Made by a program: the position numbers and the translations under genes. Shown here piece by piece: positions 37,401 to 46,508 of a DNA stretch of 64,000 nucleotides (position 1 is the stretch's first letter; every line of letters starts with the position of its first letter). Source of the stretch: Siniperca chuatsi (taxonomy: Eukaryota; Chordata; Actinopteri; Centrarchiformes; Sinipercidae); assembly GCF_020085105.1 (NCBI RefSeq), contig NC_058065.1, forward strand, positions 2,854,218 through 2,918,217. The letters are read 5' to 3'. The notes under the pieces are model-generated. The model was not told where the DNA came from. It saw only the letters and a program-made list of their open reading frames with translations, and ran no database searches.

Positions 37401-40400
37401 TGGAGTCACCTGTTGTATTTTCTTCTTTGCTTCAATAATGGCTATTTTAACAGATAAAAACAGTATAATTATTTACCAAATGTATTATTTACATTTGAAA
37501 TAGTTTCAGAATAATTAAATGATTAAAACTTCCGTTTAGTCGATGTCCCCAATGTTGCATAACAAGGGAGAATACTGTTGTAACCATTTTGTCCCCTAAA
37601 TACTTTGATTTTTAATTTGTTTTCCAGTCCAGAAAAGCGTAAGTGACCCAAGATCGTTTTTGAACCACAACTGTGCAATTGGGCTCTAAATATTTTGGGA
37701 AGCCGTTTTTCTTTGGGCCCTCTGCAGTCTCGTCGGTGGTTAGATTGAATAGGTTTAAACTGTGATTTGTCAGTCCACAGTATGTTCTGCTGCTACTCCG
37801 TGATCCAATTCCAACAGTGCTAACCCCAGACTAACCAACTATTTCTATTCTGAAGTTTTAAGAATAGCTTTGGTAAAGCAACACGCCTGTTAATTCCAGC
37901 TTGTTATAGGCATTATTGTGCACTTGACACTGAAACAGGAACCTGTTCCTATTTAAATCTGCACAGATTTTAATGCTAAGCTTCCAGTTTCTTTTACCAG
38001 TGACTGCTGGTTTCTTATGTTCTTGTTTAACTGTCGCTCAGAGGTATCTTTGTCTCTTTCTGCCCTTTCAGTTGTCAGTCTGGTTAAGCCATTGTTCAGC
38101 GTTTTGTTCTCCATGTACAAAACATTACTCTTTTTTGCAAACCCTTCATACAAAATAACATCTATTTGTAAAGAAGACTTTCTACAACCTAAAAGCATGA
38201 AAGACCTTTCAAAAATATAGACTATTCCTCTCAGCCATCTGACTGTACCGAATCAAGCTTTTGTGGCAGGCGACTCCAAACTTTTGAGCGGTAGTGTATC
38301 TAAATTAGTAGTGGCCTCAAAAATCCAGTATGAGTTGAGCTCTATTAGGATAGATAAAATGTGAGTTTATTTGTACCTACAGAGCAGTCGTTTGCAAATC
38401 TAAAAACTCGTTTGCTGAAAGTGACGCTTCACATCAACAGCATCCATTTCCCCAGATAGTAAACCCCCCTAACCGGAGTGTATGTATGTGTGTGTGTGTG
38501 AAGCAGTGTGAGCCCTGGTCAGGGTTGAACCTGCTGGATTGGGATGTGGAGGTATTACAGCCCATCACATTTCCAGCTCCCGAGGTGGGTGTGCTTTGTT
38601 AAGGCCAAAGGTCGGCGGAGTTATGTCAGAGCTGAAGGGTTGAAGACTTTATTTACATGCAGTTTAAAAAACCTTGTTAATTATATTTCATTTTATCCCG
38701 ACTGAACTGACCTTCTCACAAAACCAAAGACGGTCGAGAACGTTTCAAAAGACTCTTGCAGGGCCGTAGCTACCTGAGACGAAACCATGCTCAGTATTTT
38801 AGGCTTAAAATTTGGGGGTTTGAGTCCCCAAAAGTGCATTTACATTTTGAGTTTTTAAAGGCCCTTAAAGGTCTTTATATTTAGCTATTTTTAGACTGCA
38901 TGTAAACACAGTGTCTGTAATCTGGGGCTGAGGAAATATCTTACTGAGTGTGTGTGTGTTGTATCAGGAAATGACCCCCTAGTTTTTGTTTATTTTAACT
39001 TGAACAAATTCACTGCATGGCTTTGTACGTGCATGCCCATTCAGCCTCACGTTGCATGTGAATGTTTGATTTGCTTGATACTTATTAGCTGATCAGACTT
39101 ATTGTTGATGGTGAGTGATAAAATGTTTATTTAAAAGGACCCCGAAAGAGGAGCAACAACCAGACAGTCTGCCTATACAGCTTTTAAATGCATTTAGCTG
39201 GTTCTGCTTTTGGTGTTTTAGTTTTCTTTGGATTTAAAATGTATTAGTTCTTTCTTTCCAGGTTCATATTACAAGCACAAAATAAGTCAAATAAATCAGC
39301 AAAAAAGAAGAAAAAATAAATAAATAAAATAAATTAGAGCTGAATAATCGATTAGTGCATCAACAGAAAATCAACAGTTTTGATTATCGTTTTAATTGTA
39401 TTTCAAGCAAAAGCTGCAAAACATTCTCAGGTTTTGAAAAATTGCATTTGGACTTCCCTTAAAACACATTGAATTCACGTGTGCTACATTAATGTTTAAT
39501 GTTTGAGTAAAGACTGATGAAGGCTTCTTGCACACTTTCATCTCACTAGTTGTCTTGTCTCTTACTGCCCCATGGAAGGCGCCATCATGGGACTCATGGG
39601 TAAGCATGGGTTCCTGTGTTTTTAACGGACAAATGTGCTTCCATTCTCTTTTGTTTTCTATAATGATCTTATAAAGCAAAGCAGAGGAAGATAGATGCAG
39701 TTACTAGTTTGCCCTCATCGAAAAACTACCACAACTACTTTTCCTTCTGTATTTTTCTGTATTTATGGACTATTGACGGTGGAATAACTCTCCAACTGCA
39801 TCTTTTATTATCAAAACCTCCTTCCTTTGGCTTTATGATACCCCGCACAACCCCGGGTCGTGACCTTTATTGTACACTTTCAACCCAATACATCTTCCTC
39901 CCATCCTTCCACCTACCCTTCCTTCTGCTTTCAAACCCGCCACAATGCTCCACAACCCCGGACCTTTTGTAGAAAGAACAGGCTACCGCAGAGCAGGAGC
40001 ATGATGACGGCCAGTACCCAGAGGAGGCCCAAGGTGGCTGGGATTATGATGAAAGCAACACCCAGAGCTACACCCAGCCCAGTTGGGATGATGCAGAAAC
40101 CGCTCAGGGTCAAGAGAGCTGGAGCAACGATGGAGTTAGTGCCGCTCAGTCGTACACCAAGCCCAACTGGGACGACGATGGCGCCCAAGTGGGACAAGGT
40201 GGCTGGGGCGTTGATGGAGAGGCCCAGGTAGGGTCGGATGGATAGGGAGGCAGATGCGACCTCAGTGGGGTCTTGAAAAGATCACAGGTTAAAGCCTGGA
40301 ATTCAAGGATCCCTCAAATTCTGGTGAAAGTCACAAAAACCTCTCTCTTTCTTTTTTCTACTTTGAACTCCTTTTCTTTTTAATGCTTCAGACTTTCTTC

Positions 40401-41059
40401 ATTGCACATCTTGCACTATATTAACTGTTTCTTTGACTTCCTTAATGATACACCTGGACCTTTTCTGCTTGTTTTTTGGTACAGAGTGCGAGTGCAGTGA
40501 CCAATGGCTCAGATGGTGAACTCCCTCCAGGATTCGTCTACAAGGTTAAATTACTTTATGCGCCATTAACTTGTGAAAGGCAGTCATTGTTAAAATACAC
40601 TGGTTTTGAAAAATGACAGGCACTTGATGATTTAGTGGGCTCATATACAGGGTCCATATTCAAGAAAACCTTTATTTTGGCTGTTTTTTTACTCCAGGTA
40701 AAAGCAATACATGATTATACTGCCACTGACGGTGATGAGCTGGAACTGAAGATGGGAGATGTCGTGCTGGTTTTGGCCTTTGACAACCCAGATGAACAGG
40801 TCACTGACATACACTTTCTTTCACTATCAGTTCATCTTTTCCATGTAAATTTGTCTCCTCCTTTGTATTTACACTTGCATTTACATTTGGGTGTATTTTT
40901 AAAGACATGGGTGAGATTTCTGAGAAGAAACTTAGTTTGTATTCTGTCTTTCTGCAGGACGATGGCTGGCTCATGGGCGTGAAGGAGTCTCACTGGGTGC
41001 AGAAAAAAGATATTTCAGCCAAAGGCGTTTTCCCTGAGAACTTTACTCAGAAGGTTTGA
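16735..41059 (+). CDS. bin2: Amphiphysin-family N-BAR/SH3 adaptor (BIN2 by synteny, BIN1-like)
   Basis: A membrane-curving endocytic adaptor: an amphipathic helix plus BAR dimer bends membrane, and the SH3 domain binds proline-rich partners such as dynamin in this family. Coding exons: 16735-16815, 28888-28968, 29306-29360, 30036-30130, 30686-30721, 31380-31475, 31681-31788, 32192-32284, 34058-34143, 34470-34545, 34647-34702, 34805-34849, 36010-36052, 36480-36620, 38507-38584, 39973-40227, 40485-40544, 40698-40799, 40958-41059. All join in frame to 562 residues. The N-terminus ([14 protein letters not shown], then [20 protein letters not shown]) and the lengths 81, 81, 55 and 95 of the early exons follow the BIN1/amphiphysin pattern. 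The C-terminus is a full SH3 ([28 protein letters not shown]). BIN2 in human lacks SH3, so the name rests on the dhh/tuba1 neighbourhood; bin1 is the alternative. Confidence 0.85.
16985..18090. repeat. Degenerate TTAAGG-rich long-period repeat, right block
   Basis: Same word content as 14816-15870 (TTTAAGGGGTTTTTTAAGG and inverses). GGGGTCAACC recurs at about 17060 and 17327 within AAATGAACC contexts about 275 bases apart, and CCGCTGAATTTGCACC occurs near 17090 and 17803. It lies in bin2 intron 1, starting some 170 bases after exon 1. Confidence 0.65.
18112..18165. repeat. SINE-tail-like fragment
   Basis: GTGTTCTTGAGCAAGAAGCT followed by GAACCCTCAA resembles the TGTCCTTGAGCAAGACACTG block of teleost tRNA-derived SINEs. 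No tRNA-like head is visible. A related piece is at 47498-47612. Confidence 0.45.
18166..19384. other. bin2 intron 1 stretch, nothing assignable
   Basis: No exon. AAGTAAAAG words near 18330-18620 hint at decayed copies of the AAGTAC-type element found further on. Confidence 0.35.
19385..19640 (+). repeat. GCTTAGCTTAGCATAAAG-type teleost repeat
   Basis: Runs from a TTGGGAAATATGGTTATTCG-like block through TTAGCTTAGCTTAGCATAAA, GGGGGAAACAGCTAGC and CACCTCTAACGCTCACTAA. The same succession, inverted or partial, occurs at 20325-20600, 25565-25630 and 61266-61585. No coding capacity. It is recognised as a widespread percomorph interspersed repeat. Confidence 0.6.
19641..20175. repeat. AAGTAC-type non-autonomous element
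   Basis: Repeated AAGTACTTAAGTAC / GAGTAAATGTACTT words. The right end is TTGTACTTAAGTACAGTTCT with GTTTTCCACCACT after it, the usual terminus of an abundant fish element often classed as hAT-like. Related stretches: 23910-24540, 26045-26575 and about 29648-29780. Confidence 0.55.
20325..20600. repeat. Palindromic copy of the GCTTAGC-type repeat
   Basis: The left arm (TTTTAGCATAAAGACAGG, AAACAGCTAGCCTGGCTC) is met by an inverted right arm (GAGCCAGGCTAACTGTTTCC, CTTTATGCTAAGCTAAGC) about 90 bases on, so the copy folds back on itself. Confidence 0.6.
20601..22545. other. bin2 intron 1 stretch without gene
   Basis: A short CCACCCTCCACCCTC run sits at 21825-21850. An open frame over 21440-21937 has no ATG start, splice context or domain and is treated as chance. 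Confidence 0.45.
22546..22815. mobile_element. Short inverted-repeat transposon, copy B
   Basis: Bounded by TAAAGGCTGGAGTATGCTTG on the left and its inverse GAAGCATACTGACGCCTTA on the right. 270 bases with no coding capacity and an unusually CpG-rich interior (CGACCGCGTCG, TTCGCGGCG). It is the best-preserved copy of the family also seen at 8178, 36281 and 51511. Confidence 0.7.
22816..23909. other. bin2 intron 1 stretch without gene
   Basis: No exon. A C-run lies at 23211-23220. The rest is unremarkable. Confidence 0.45.
23910..24540. repeat. AAGTAC-type non-autonomous element, longer copy
   Basis: Left part GAAGAATTCAGATCCGTTAC then AAGTAAAAGTCCTGCATT; right end TTGTACTTAAGTACAGTACT and GTTACATTCCACCGCTG. 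An AATCGATTAAT-type fragment (24255-24310) lies inside, suggesting one old element inserted in another. Confidence 0.6.
24664..24701. repeat. (TG)n then (G)n microsatellite
   Basis: About 14 TG units followed directly by a run of ten G. Confidence 0.9.
24822..24849. repeat. (AC)n microsatellite
   Basis: About 14 AC units. Together with the TG run 120 bases upstream it forms an inverted pair that could base-pair in the transcript. Confidence 0.9.
24850..26044. other. bin2 intron 1, AT-rich, no gene
   Basis: AT-rich with several TATATA stretches (25500-25530). A 65-base inverted fragment of the GCTTAGC-type repeat (TTTATGCTAAGCTAGGCTAA) sits at 25565-25630. Otherwise nothing. Confidence 0.5.
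26045..26575. repeat. Composite AAGTAC / GGTTGGGAACCACC-type repeat
   Basis: Begins AAGTACATTTACTCAAGTAC and includes the GGTCCGACCCCAAGG, GGGAACCACCGGACTAAA block common in fish interspersed repeats. It ends in sequence like its start (CTTTACTTCAGCAGG). Probably a single hAT-like non-autonomous element. Confidence 0.5.
26740..26764. repeat. (GGT)n microsatellite
   Basis: Eight GGT units. Confidence 0.9.
27055..27310. repeat. A-rich AAATAAAA low-complexity region
   Basis: About 250 bases of AATAAAA / AAGAAAA words on the plus strand, with no coding or structural sign. It would add many AAUAAA signals to the bin2 pre-mRNA intron. Confidence 0.7.
27311..28685. other. bin2 intron 1 end, no gene
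   Basis: No exon. The open frame at 28121-28552 on the minus strand has no family resemblance. Confidence 0.4.
28686..28718. repeat. (CA)n microsatellite
   Basis: About 16 CA units, 170 bases before bin2 exon 2. Confidence 0.9.
29648..29780. repeat. AAGTAC-type element fragment
   Basis: GCGGAAGTATTCAGATCTTT, then ACTGAAGTAAAAGTAGC and AAGTAAAACTCCTGC words as in 23910-24540. In the bin2 intron between exons 3 and 4. Confidence 0.5.
30686..30721 (+). CDS. bin2: bin2 36-nt microexon inside the BAR domain
   Basis: In-frame 12-codon exon encoding [12 protein letters not shown]. The acceptor is preceded by a pyrimidine tract (CTCTCCTTCCATCCTGAAG) and the donor is GAG/gtaaaa. It falls between exon 4, ending ...ALAE, and the exon starting [10 protein letters not shown]. 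In human BIN1 the corresponding exons join directly (IAE-NNDLLW), so these residues are an insertion into the BAR region before its second long helix. It can be skipped without frame change. Confidence 0.6.
31882..31968 (+). repeat. Near-perfect inverted repeat (hairpin)
   Basis: TTTTTGACTTAAGGTGGTAT (about 31900-31921) is followed after about 20 bases by ATACCACCTTAAGTCAAAAA (about 31945-31965). It starts with AAAGGAATAGTTCA, a common start of fish non-autonomous elements. In the bin2 pre-mRNA it would form a strong stem-loop about 225 bases before the BIN1-exon-7-like exon. Confidence 0.8.
32085..32172 (+). promoter_or_regulatory. bin2: Long pyrimidine tract before bin2 alternative exon
   Basis: Nearly 90 bases of C and T (TTTCTCTCTTTCTCCTCTCT and on) ending 20 bases before the exon at 32192, then a short GGTGTGTGTGG. 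This looks like a PTB-type binding region of the kind that controls alternative exons. The sequence is seen; regulation is inferred. Confidence 0.45.
32192..32284 (+). CDS. bin2: bin2 exon 8, counterpart of BIN1 exon 7
   Basis: 93 bases, 31 codons, encoding [15 protein letters not shown] then [16 protein letters not shown]. Human BIN1 exon 7 has the same length and position and a similar sequence (PVSLLEKAAPQWCQG...). In BIN1 this exon is neuron-enriched and alternatively spliced. Being a multiple of three and flanked by exons that join in frame without it (KIAK to AEEDLG), it is probably alternative here too. Confidence 0.85.
32645..33125. repeat. Teleost interspersed repeat with internal duplication
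   Basis: The word GAAATATCTCAACAACTATT plus GATGGATTGCC occurs twice (about 32660 and 32795), each followed by CATTCATG and later TAGCGCCACCATGAGG or TAGCGCCATCATCAGG. The 3' part has GTTAGCATGCTAAC and GCTAGCATGGCTGTAG words. It is a dispersed fish repeat with no protein-coding sign; the class is unknown to me. Confidence 0.55.
33126..33990. other. bin2 intron 8 stretch without gene
   Basis: No exon or confident repeat. Confidence 0.4.
33991..34054 (+). repeat. (TG)32 forming the 3' splice-site tract of bin2 exon 9
   Basis: The TG run ends directly at the CAG of the acceptor (34055-34057), so it takes the place of a pyrimidine tract. UG repeats bind TDP-43 and CELF proteins. Confidence 0.9.
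34195..34392. repeat. GTGGGGACT-type fish repeat
   Basis: Contains ATTGTGGGGACTCGCC, TTTTGGGGACAAAATGCAAG, GTTGAGGGTAGGGTTAGGGT and TGTAAGTCAATGTAATGTCC, a familiar dispersed teleost repeat that commonly carries a GT tail. The tail here is the following microsatellite. Confidence 0.55.
34393..34460 (+). repeat. (TG)34 before the 3' splice site of bin2 exon 10
   Basis: Followed only by CGCGCG and the acceptor CAG at 34467-34469. Second such case in neighbouring introns. Confidence 0.9.
34789..34802 (-). promoter_or_regulatory. Weaker CTCF-like site
   Basis: Minus strand reads GCAGTAGGGGGCGG, one mismatch from the CTCF core. It overlaps the acceptor region of the bin2 exon at 34805, so the match may just reflect splice-site pyrimidines. 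Confidence 0.25.
34850..36009. other. bin2 intron 12, no gene
   Basis: The pyrimidine-rich end (35830-36009) is the acceptor tract. AAGTCA-type words near 35180-35230 resemble the dhh intron array. No other feature. Confidence 0.45.
36281..36365. mobile_element. Short inverted-repeat transposon, copy C (one end)
   Basis: TAAAGACCTCAGTATGCTTC matches the terminus of copies A, B and D. No matching right end was found, so it is truncated. Confidence 0.5.
36480..36620 (+). CDS. bin2: bin2 proline-rich exon
   Basis: 47 codons starting [12 protein letters not shown] and ending in a Thr-run (TTTTTQQ). The proline-rich start is a plausible SH3 ligand, including for the protein's own C-terminal SH3 domain as described for BIN1. 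The middle, [10 protein letters not shown], is acidic. Confidence 0.85.
36790..37330 (-). mobile_element. LINE fragment with reverse-transcriptase motif
   Basis: The minus strand around 37130-37190 reads [20 protein letters not shown], the conserved RT motif of L2-type non-LTR retrotransposons. [10 protein letters not shown] follows a little further on, as in the same RT. Both ends are missing and the frame is interrupted. Flanking GCCTGACCAATATATTG (36795) is part of another common fish repeat. Confidence 0.7.
37380..38299. mobile_element. Internally deleted Tc1-like transposon
   Basis: Terminal inverted repeats: left TACACTACTGCACAAAGGTT then TGGAGTCACC, right GGCGACTCCAAACTTTTGAG then CGGTAGTGTA. 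The insertion is at TA. About 920 bases, short of the usual 1.6 kb, and no transposase frame remains. A 246-base open frame on the minus strand within it (37953-38198) is a remnant or chance. Confidence 0.75.
38507..38584 (+). CDS. bin2: bin2 exon with Leu-Leu-Asp-Trp endocytic-type motif
   Basis: 26 codons in phase: [19 protein letters not shown] then ITFPAPE. Acceptor AAGCAG/TG follows a GT-rich stretch and the donor is GAG/gtgggt. The LLDWDVEV block resembles LLDLDFDP in the clathrin/AP-2-binding insert of amphiphysin and BIN1, at the same place in the gene. No stop in frame and phase 0 at both ends. It is probably an alternative exon. Confidence 0.65.
38585..39578. other. bin2 intron, no further gene
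   Basis: An AATCGATTAGT-type fragment at 39338-39400 matches other hAT-like scraps in the window. Otherwise nothing. Confidence 0.4.
39579..39599 (+). CDS. bin2: Possible 21-nt bin2 microexon
   Basis: Seven in-phase codons encoding APSWDSW, with AG before them and a strong donor TGG/gtaagc. The peptide resembles the PWDLW clathrin-binding W box of amphiphysin and lies at the right place in the gene. The upstream tract is moderate (CTTGTCTCTTACTGCCCC). Not included in the 562-residue count. Confidence 0.3.
39973..40227 (+). CDS. bin2: bin2 Trp/acidic repeat exon
   Basis: 85 codons (255 bases). It encodes a glutamine-rich, acidic, probably unfolded segment with tryptophans in a repeating pattern: [46 protein letters not shown]. 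The pairs SYTQPSWDD and SYTKPNWDD are 28 residues apart, showing an internal duplication. It occupies the place of the clathrin/AP-2-binding insert of amphiphysins but has no canonical LLDLD, FxDxF or PWDLW. Donor CAG/gtaggg; acceptor TTTTGTAG. Confidence 0.75.
40485..41059 (+). CDS. bin2: bin2 C-terminal exons: linker and SH3 domain
   Basis: Three exons (40485-40544, 40698-40799, 40958-41059). The first ends ELPPGFVYK, as in amphiphysin and BIN1 just before SH3. The next two encode the whole SH3: [56 protein letters not shown], then TGA. The ALYDY-type motif, the conserved Trp and the SPxxY-region equivalent PENF are all present, so it should bind proline peptides. Confidence 0.92.
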
Positions 41060-44000
41060 GGTTCATGCCGCGTAAAGATTCTGCCCCCCTCCTGTTCCCC
41101 GAACTCCTCAGATATCTTATCTGGTAAAGACATGTTCGAATCATCACTAAATGTCTATTTACACACCAAAATATATCTGTACATGATTAGAAATGTGCAG
41201 TGAAATACAAGTACATCTCAATGGCTATGATACCAAATGATTTGTTTGTGCAGTTGAAAACAGTGCCAGTTAGTAAAACTCATCTCATGAACACATTTAC
41301 GCAAACCAAACTGAATGTTATAGTTAAAAGATGATAAAGAAGTAGGTTTTGCCCCGACTCACTACCTTGTGGTAAATGATGCACAATCATCTCAAATGTT
41401 TTAGTCAAATTGTACACCGAAAATTAAATTCATTAATTTGTTTTTGTTTTGATTTCTTATTCCTGAATTATTTATATTTTTGCTGAACTCAAATGAAACA
41501 CAAAACAATGTGCTGGTAATATTTAAAAAGGATAAATAAGTCACGGATGTACTGTATGAATGTCAAAATATTTTATGTTGTGTAATGTCAACGGTTTTTG
41601 AAAAAATTACGTTTTGAGAACTTTCCACAGTTCCTTGCATGAAGCATTTGATTGTATTGTCATTTACTTTGTAACACAACAAAACACTGTGACACCAGGT
41701 GGGATGAAATGTGGCTGTGATTGTCTGAAAAATGCAGGTGTCCTAGATTAGAGCCCTGGAGAACACCGCAGATATAAACAGTATGTTTGCAGGGCTTTGC
41801 CTTGCATTATCAAAATCTATTACAGTTTCTTGGGCTTGTAGGATTATCAAAGGGAACAGTAGTTTTTCATTTATTTTATTGGCCATTTTGAGGACATGAC
41901 TTGATGTGTGGCTTAAATTTTCTAATGCACATATGGTTTTATTTTGATTTTTGAATCATCTTTTCATTGATGGATGAAATGCAAAACCTTATCATAAAAC
42001 TCAGCAGATGATTTTCCTTACCACTATTTACAACGTTTTATCACTAGTTTAGATGTCATACGTTGAGACATTTTTCATATGAATTTGATTCTGGATCTCT
42101 GTGCTCACTTGGACGGGCCTATCTGACTCTTCAGTCTTTAGCTGCATAAAGGATAACACTGGATCACTACTGTGCAGACTAATTTTCTTTAGTGTTTTTT
42201 CCAGTAGAAATCCAGTTCAGACTGCATACTGACTCCATAACTGCAATGCAAGCAGCTAAATGAGAGACTGAGGCTAAAACACTTAAAATGTAAACCTTTG
42301 TCTGGTTCAAAATGATCCAAAAATCCAAAGTAGTTAAACCCATGCAAAAAGTATTTTCACATTGTGTGGAATCAATGAATAAGGAATCAGTTCAAGTGGT
42401 AACTAATGCACCATCTGTTGGATCAAATCAGTGTCATTAAAGATGAATGAAACAACATCTGCCATGTCAGTGTGTTATGTGTATTACCTTTTTACTTTAT
42501 CCCAAATCTGTTGAGTAAGAGTGACATTTTCCTTACAGATGGATATCTCATTTTCAAATTCAGTTATTAACATTCAGTCTTTCAGGGGATCTTTTCTTCA
42601 AGGGTGAAAGAGAGTAATTATTAACTCTTGCTACAGTAACGTTTTAGTATACTGAAATGACATGCATTACGGAGCATGAACTTTTTGTCATCATGAGAAC
42701 GAGCATCAAAGACTGGACATATATCAAACAAGCCCTTTCAAAGCAAAAGTAAAATTCCCCTGATTAGCTATTGTGCACTCTACTTAGTATCTTTTTCTAA
42801 TTTCTAACTTTGTATAGTTGGCTCAAACATAACATCAGTAAAGTTTCTTCATTTTTAATAAGAACATTTTTTACTTTAACTTGAGAAGAGTTTTGCACCC
42901 ATACTAATGATTAAGTATCATCAATAGTCATTCTCATCATTCCTCACTGAGATATTCTTGTACTCTTTGAAAGCCTGCTGTTTTTCCTTTGTACAACACC
43001 AGGTGGCAATGTGGTCAGCATTCAGTTTCTCAGCTTTGCATGTCTGCTTTATCTCCATTAAAAGTTTTCAGAATTAGGTTTGAAGTCAGCTGCAGTCACT
43101 TTCATGTGAGGCCCTCTTCAAGAGTACACCGGTACTGTGAGAACATAACATTTCTTCTCAGCTTTACTGGTTATAAATACAAATGATGCTTACTTATTAT
43201 GATCATGTCTTAGAAATCTGCAACAACAAACTTTTAGGAAACAACCTACTTTAGAAGAAGGAACTTGGTTTAAAACCAGTTTTAACAGCCTTCATATTAC
43301 ATAACCTGGTTATCCTGAGCTTGGTTATGTATTTAGTATCAGTTACCAAACCAACCCATGCTGACAAACTGCATATCAGCCATGTTGTTCTGTAAATCTA
43401 CATTACTGCTGACATTTTGAGCTTCATGCCAGCAACAGCAGTGTGACCTTCGATGTTTCTGTAACAACAGGACACCCAATCATGCGGAAAACACAACAGA
43501 GCAGCCCAGTCTGGCCTAATGGGGGCTCTACTCCAACAACAGATCAAACAGCAGTGAGGGAACAGGCCTAGAGATCGGATCATAAACATACTAAATGTCC
43601 AATACTGTATCTATTTTTGTGTAGTTTATAGAGCAATCAACTTACCCATCAAAAACATATGTTACCTACTAATATTCAAAGGACCATACCAGTGTTTTTA
43701 CGTCTTCGCCCATTACTACAAATCATGTAGACTTTACATTACAACTAACCACTTTGCAAACCAGGCTGCAGTGTTTTAGAAATTTAAAGGCATTTTGTTC
43801 TACCACTCCAGACATCCATTGCCTTCTATTCATTTTTATACAATATGAAAATCACTCAAGTAACTCAAGCAAGTTTTAAGAGAAGGCTAACTCATTTTCA
43901 TACCAAATGAAAAGAAAATGGAAACCAGTGGATGCCAGAAACGGTGTACACATCCAAAAATCTAAAAAGTGTGACATACATTCAAAAATGCTCAGCAAAA

Positions 44001-44671
44001 ATGTAAAATATTTATGATTTGTAGTTGAGCTAAAAAATTTTAAACACATTTGTAATAATTTTTAACAGCATGGCAGAAAAAGTCAGAAGTCAATCCCTTA
44101 TGATATTTGCAGGGAAGAAAAAGATTCATCTGATCAGCGTTGTTTATTTCAAACAATAATTCCTACATACAATGTTATTTGGACATCTATAGTATTTATG
44201 GAAAAATTGACAGTTTCTCTATGAGCTCCTATCTCATAGATTCAGTAAAGTGCTTCATTCTTCCAAATCTGTGATTGTGAACCATTTTGTATTTTGCATT
44301 TGTGTATTCCTTATTTTGGATGTTTTGAGTGCTGCTAAGTTAAAATGAATTCCTCATCAAGGCTCAGTTAACTCCCACAAATATTTTTGTGATTTCATTG
44401 AATCTCCTTGACTGACTCTAGTAGATCTCCATGGAGATCTCAGCCCCCCATAGAGCCTTGAGTTCATTAATCTCAGTGTACGCCACAAATACTAAAACAA
44501 CACGCCTGACGGGTGGGGGTCAGGGTTATACATTATCTTGGTGCAGGACGAGGGGTTATTGATGTGTGGCGGAGCATGTATGCTAAATGTGAATGTGAAT
44601 TATTGGCTTTTCCCCTCTGCTAAACCCAGTTAATCAACAACAAAAGTTGTTACCATAGAGTTTGGAGGAAT
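41060..44671. other. bin2 3' flank and intergenic region
   Basis: Holds the bin2 3' UTR of unknown length. No canonical AATAAA is close; an ATTAAA at 42436-42441 is a candidate. No exon, tRNA or confident transposon was seen. Base composition is even and AT-rich. Confidence 0.45.
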
Positions 44672-44677
44672 TATAAG
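44672..44677 (+). promoter_or_regulatory. tuba1: TATA-like box of the first alpha-tubulin
   Basis: TATAAG about 85 bases before the ATG, fitting a 5' UTR of roughly 55-60 bases. Confidence 0.4.
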
Positions 44678-44733
44678 TACCGGAGAAATCTTAACAGACA
44701 CACCGACAACAGATTTCCTCTGCAGATCCTTAA

Positions 44734-46429
<1,696 letters not shown>

Positions 46430-46502
46430 GAGCTTAACACAAGGTGTTAAATGTATTCACACAACTAAGCTGCAATTGTATTTCACTTTACACTACATGG
46501 TA

Positions 46503-46508
46503 AATAAA
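46503..46508 (+). terminator. tuba1: Poly(A) signal of alpha-tubulin gene 1
   Basis: AATAAA 74 bases after the stop codon, giving a short 3' UTR typical of tubulin mRNAs. Confidence 0.7.

Noticed and set aside
37953-38198. 81-codon minus-strand frame as a host gene
   Set aside because: Lies inside the Tc1-like element bounded by inverted repeats.
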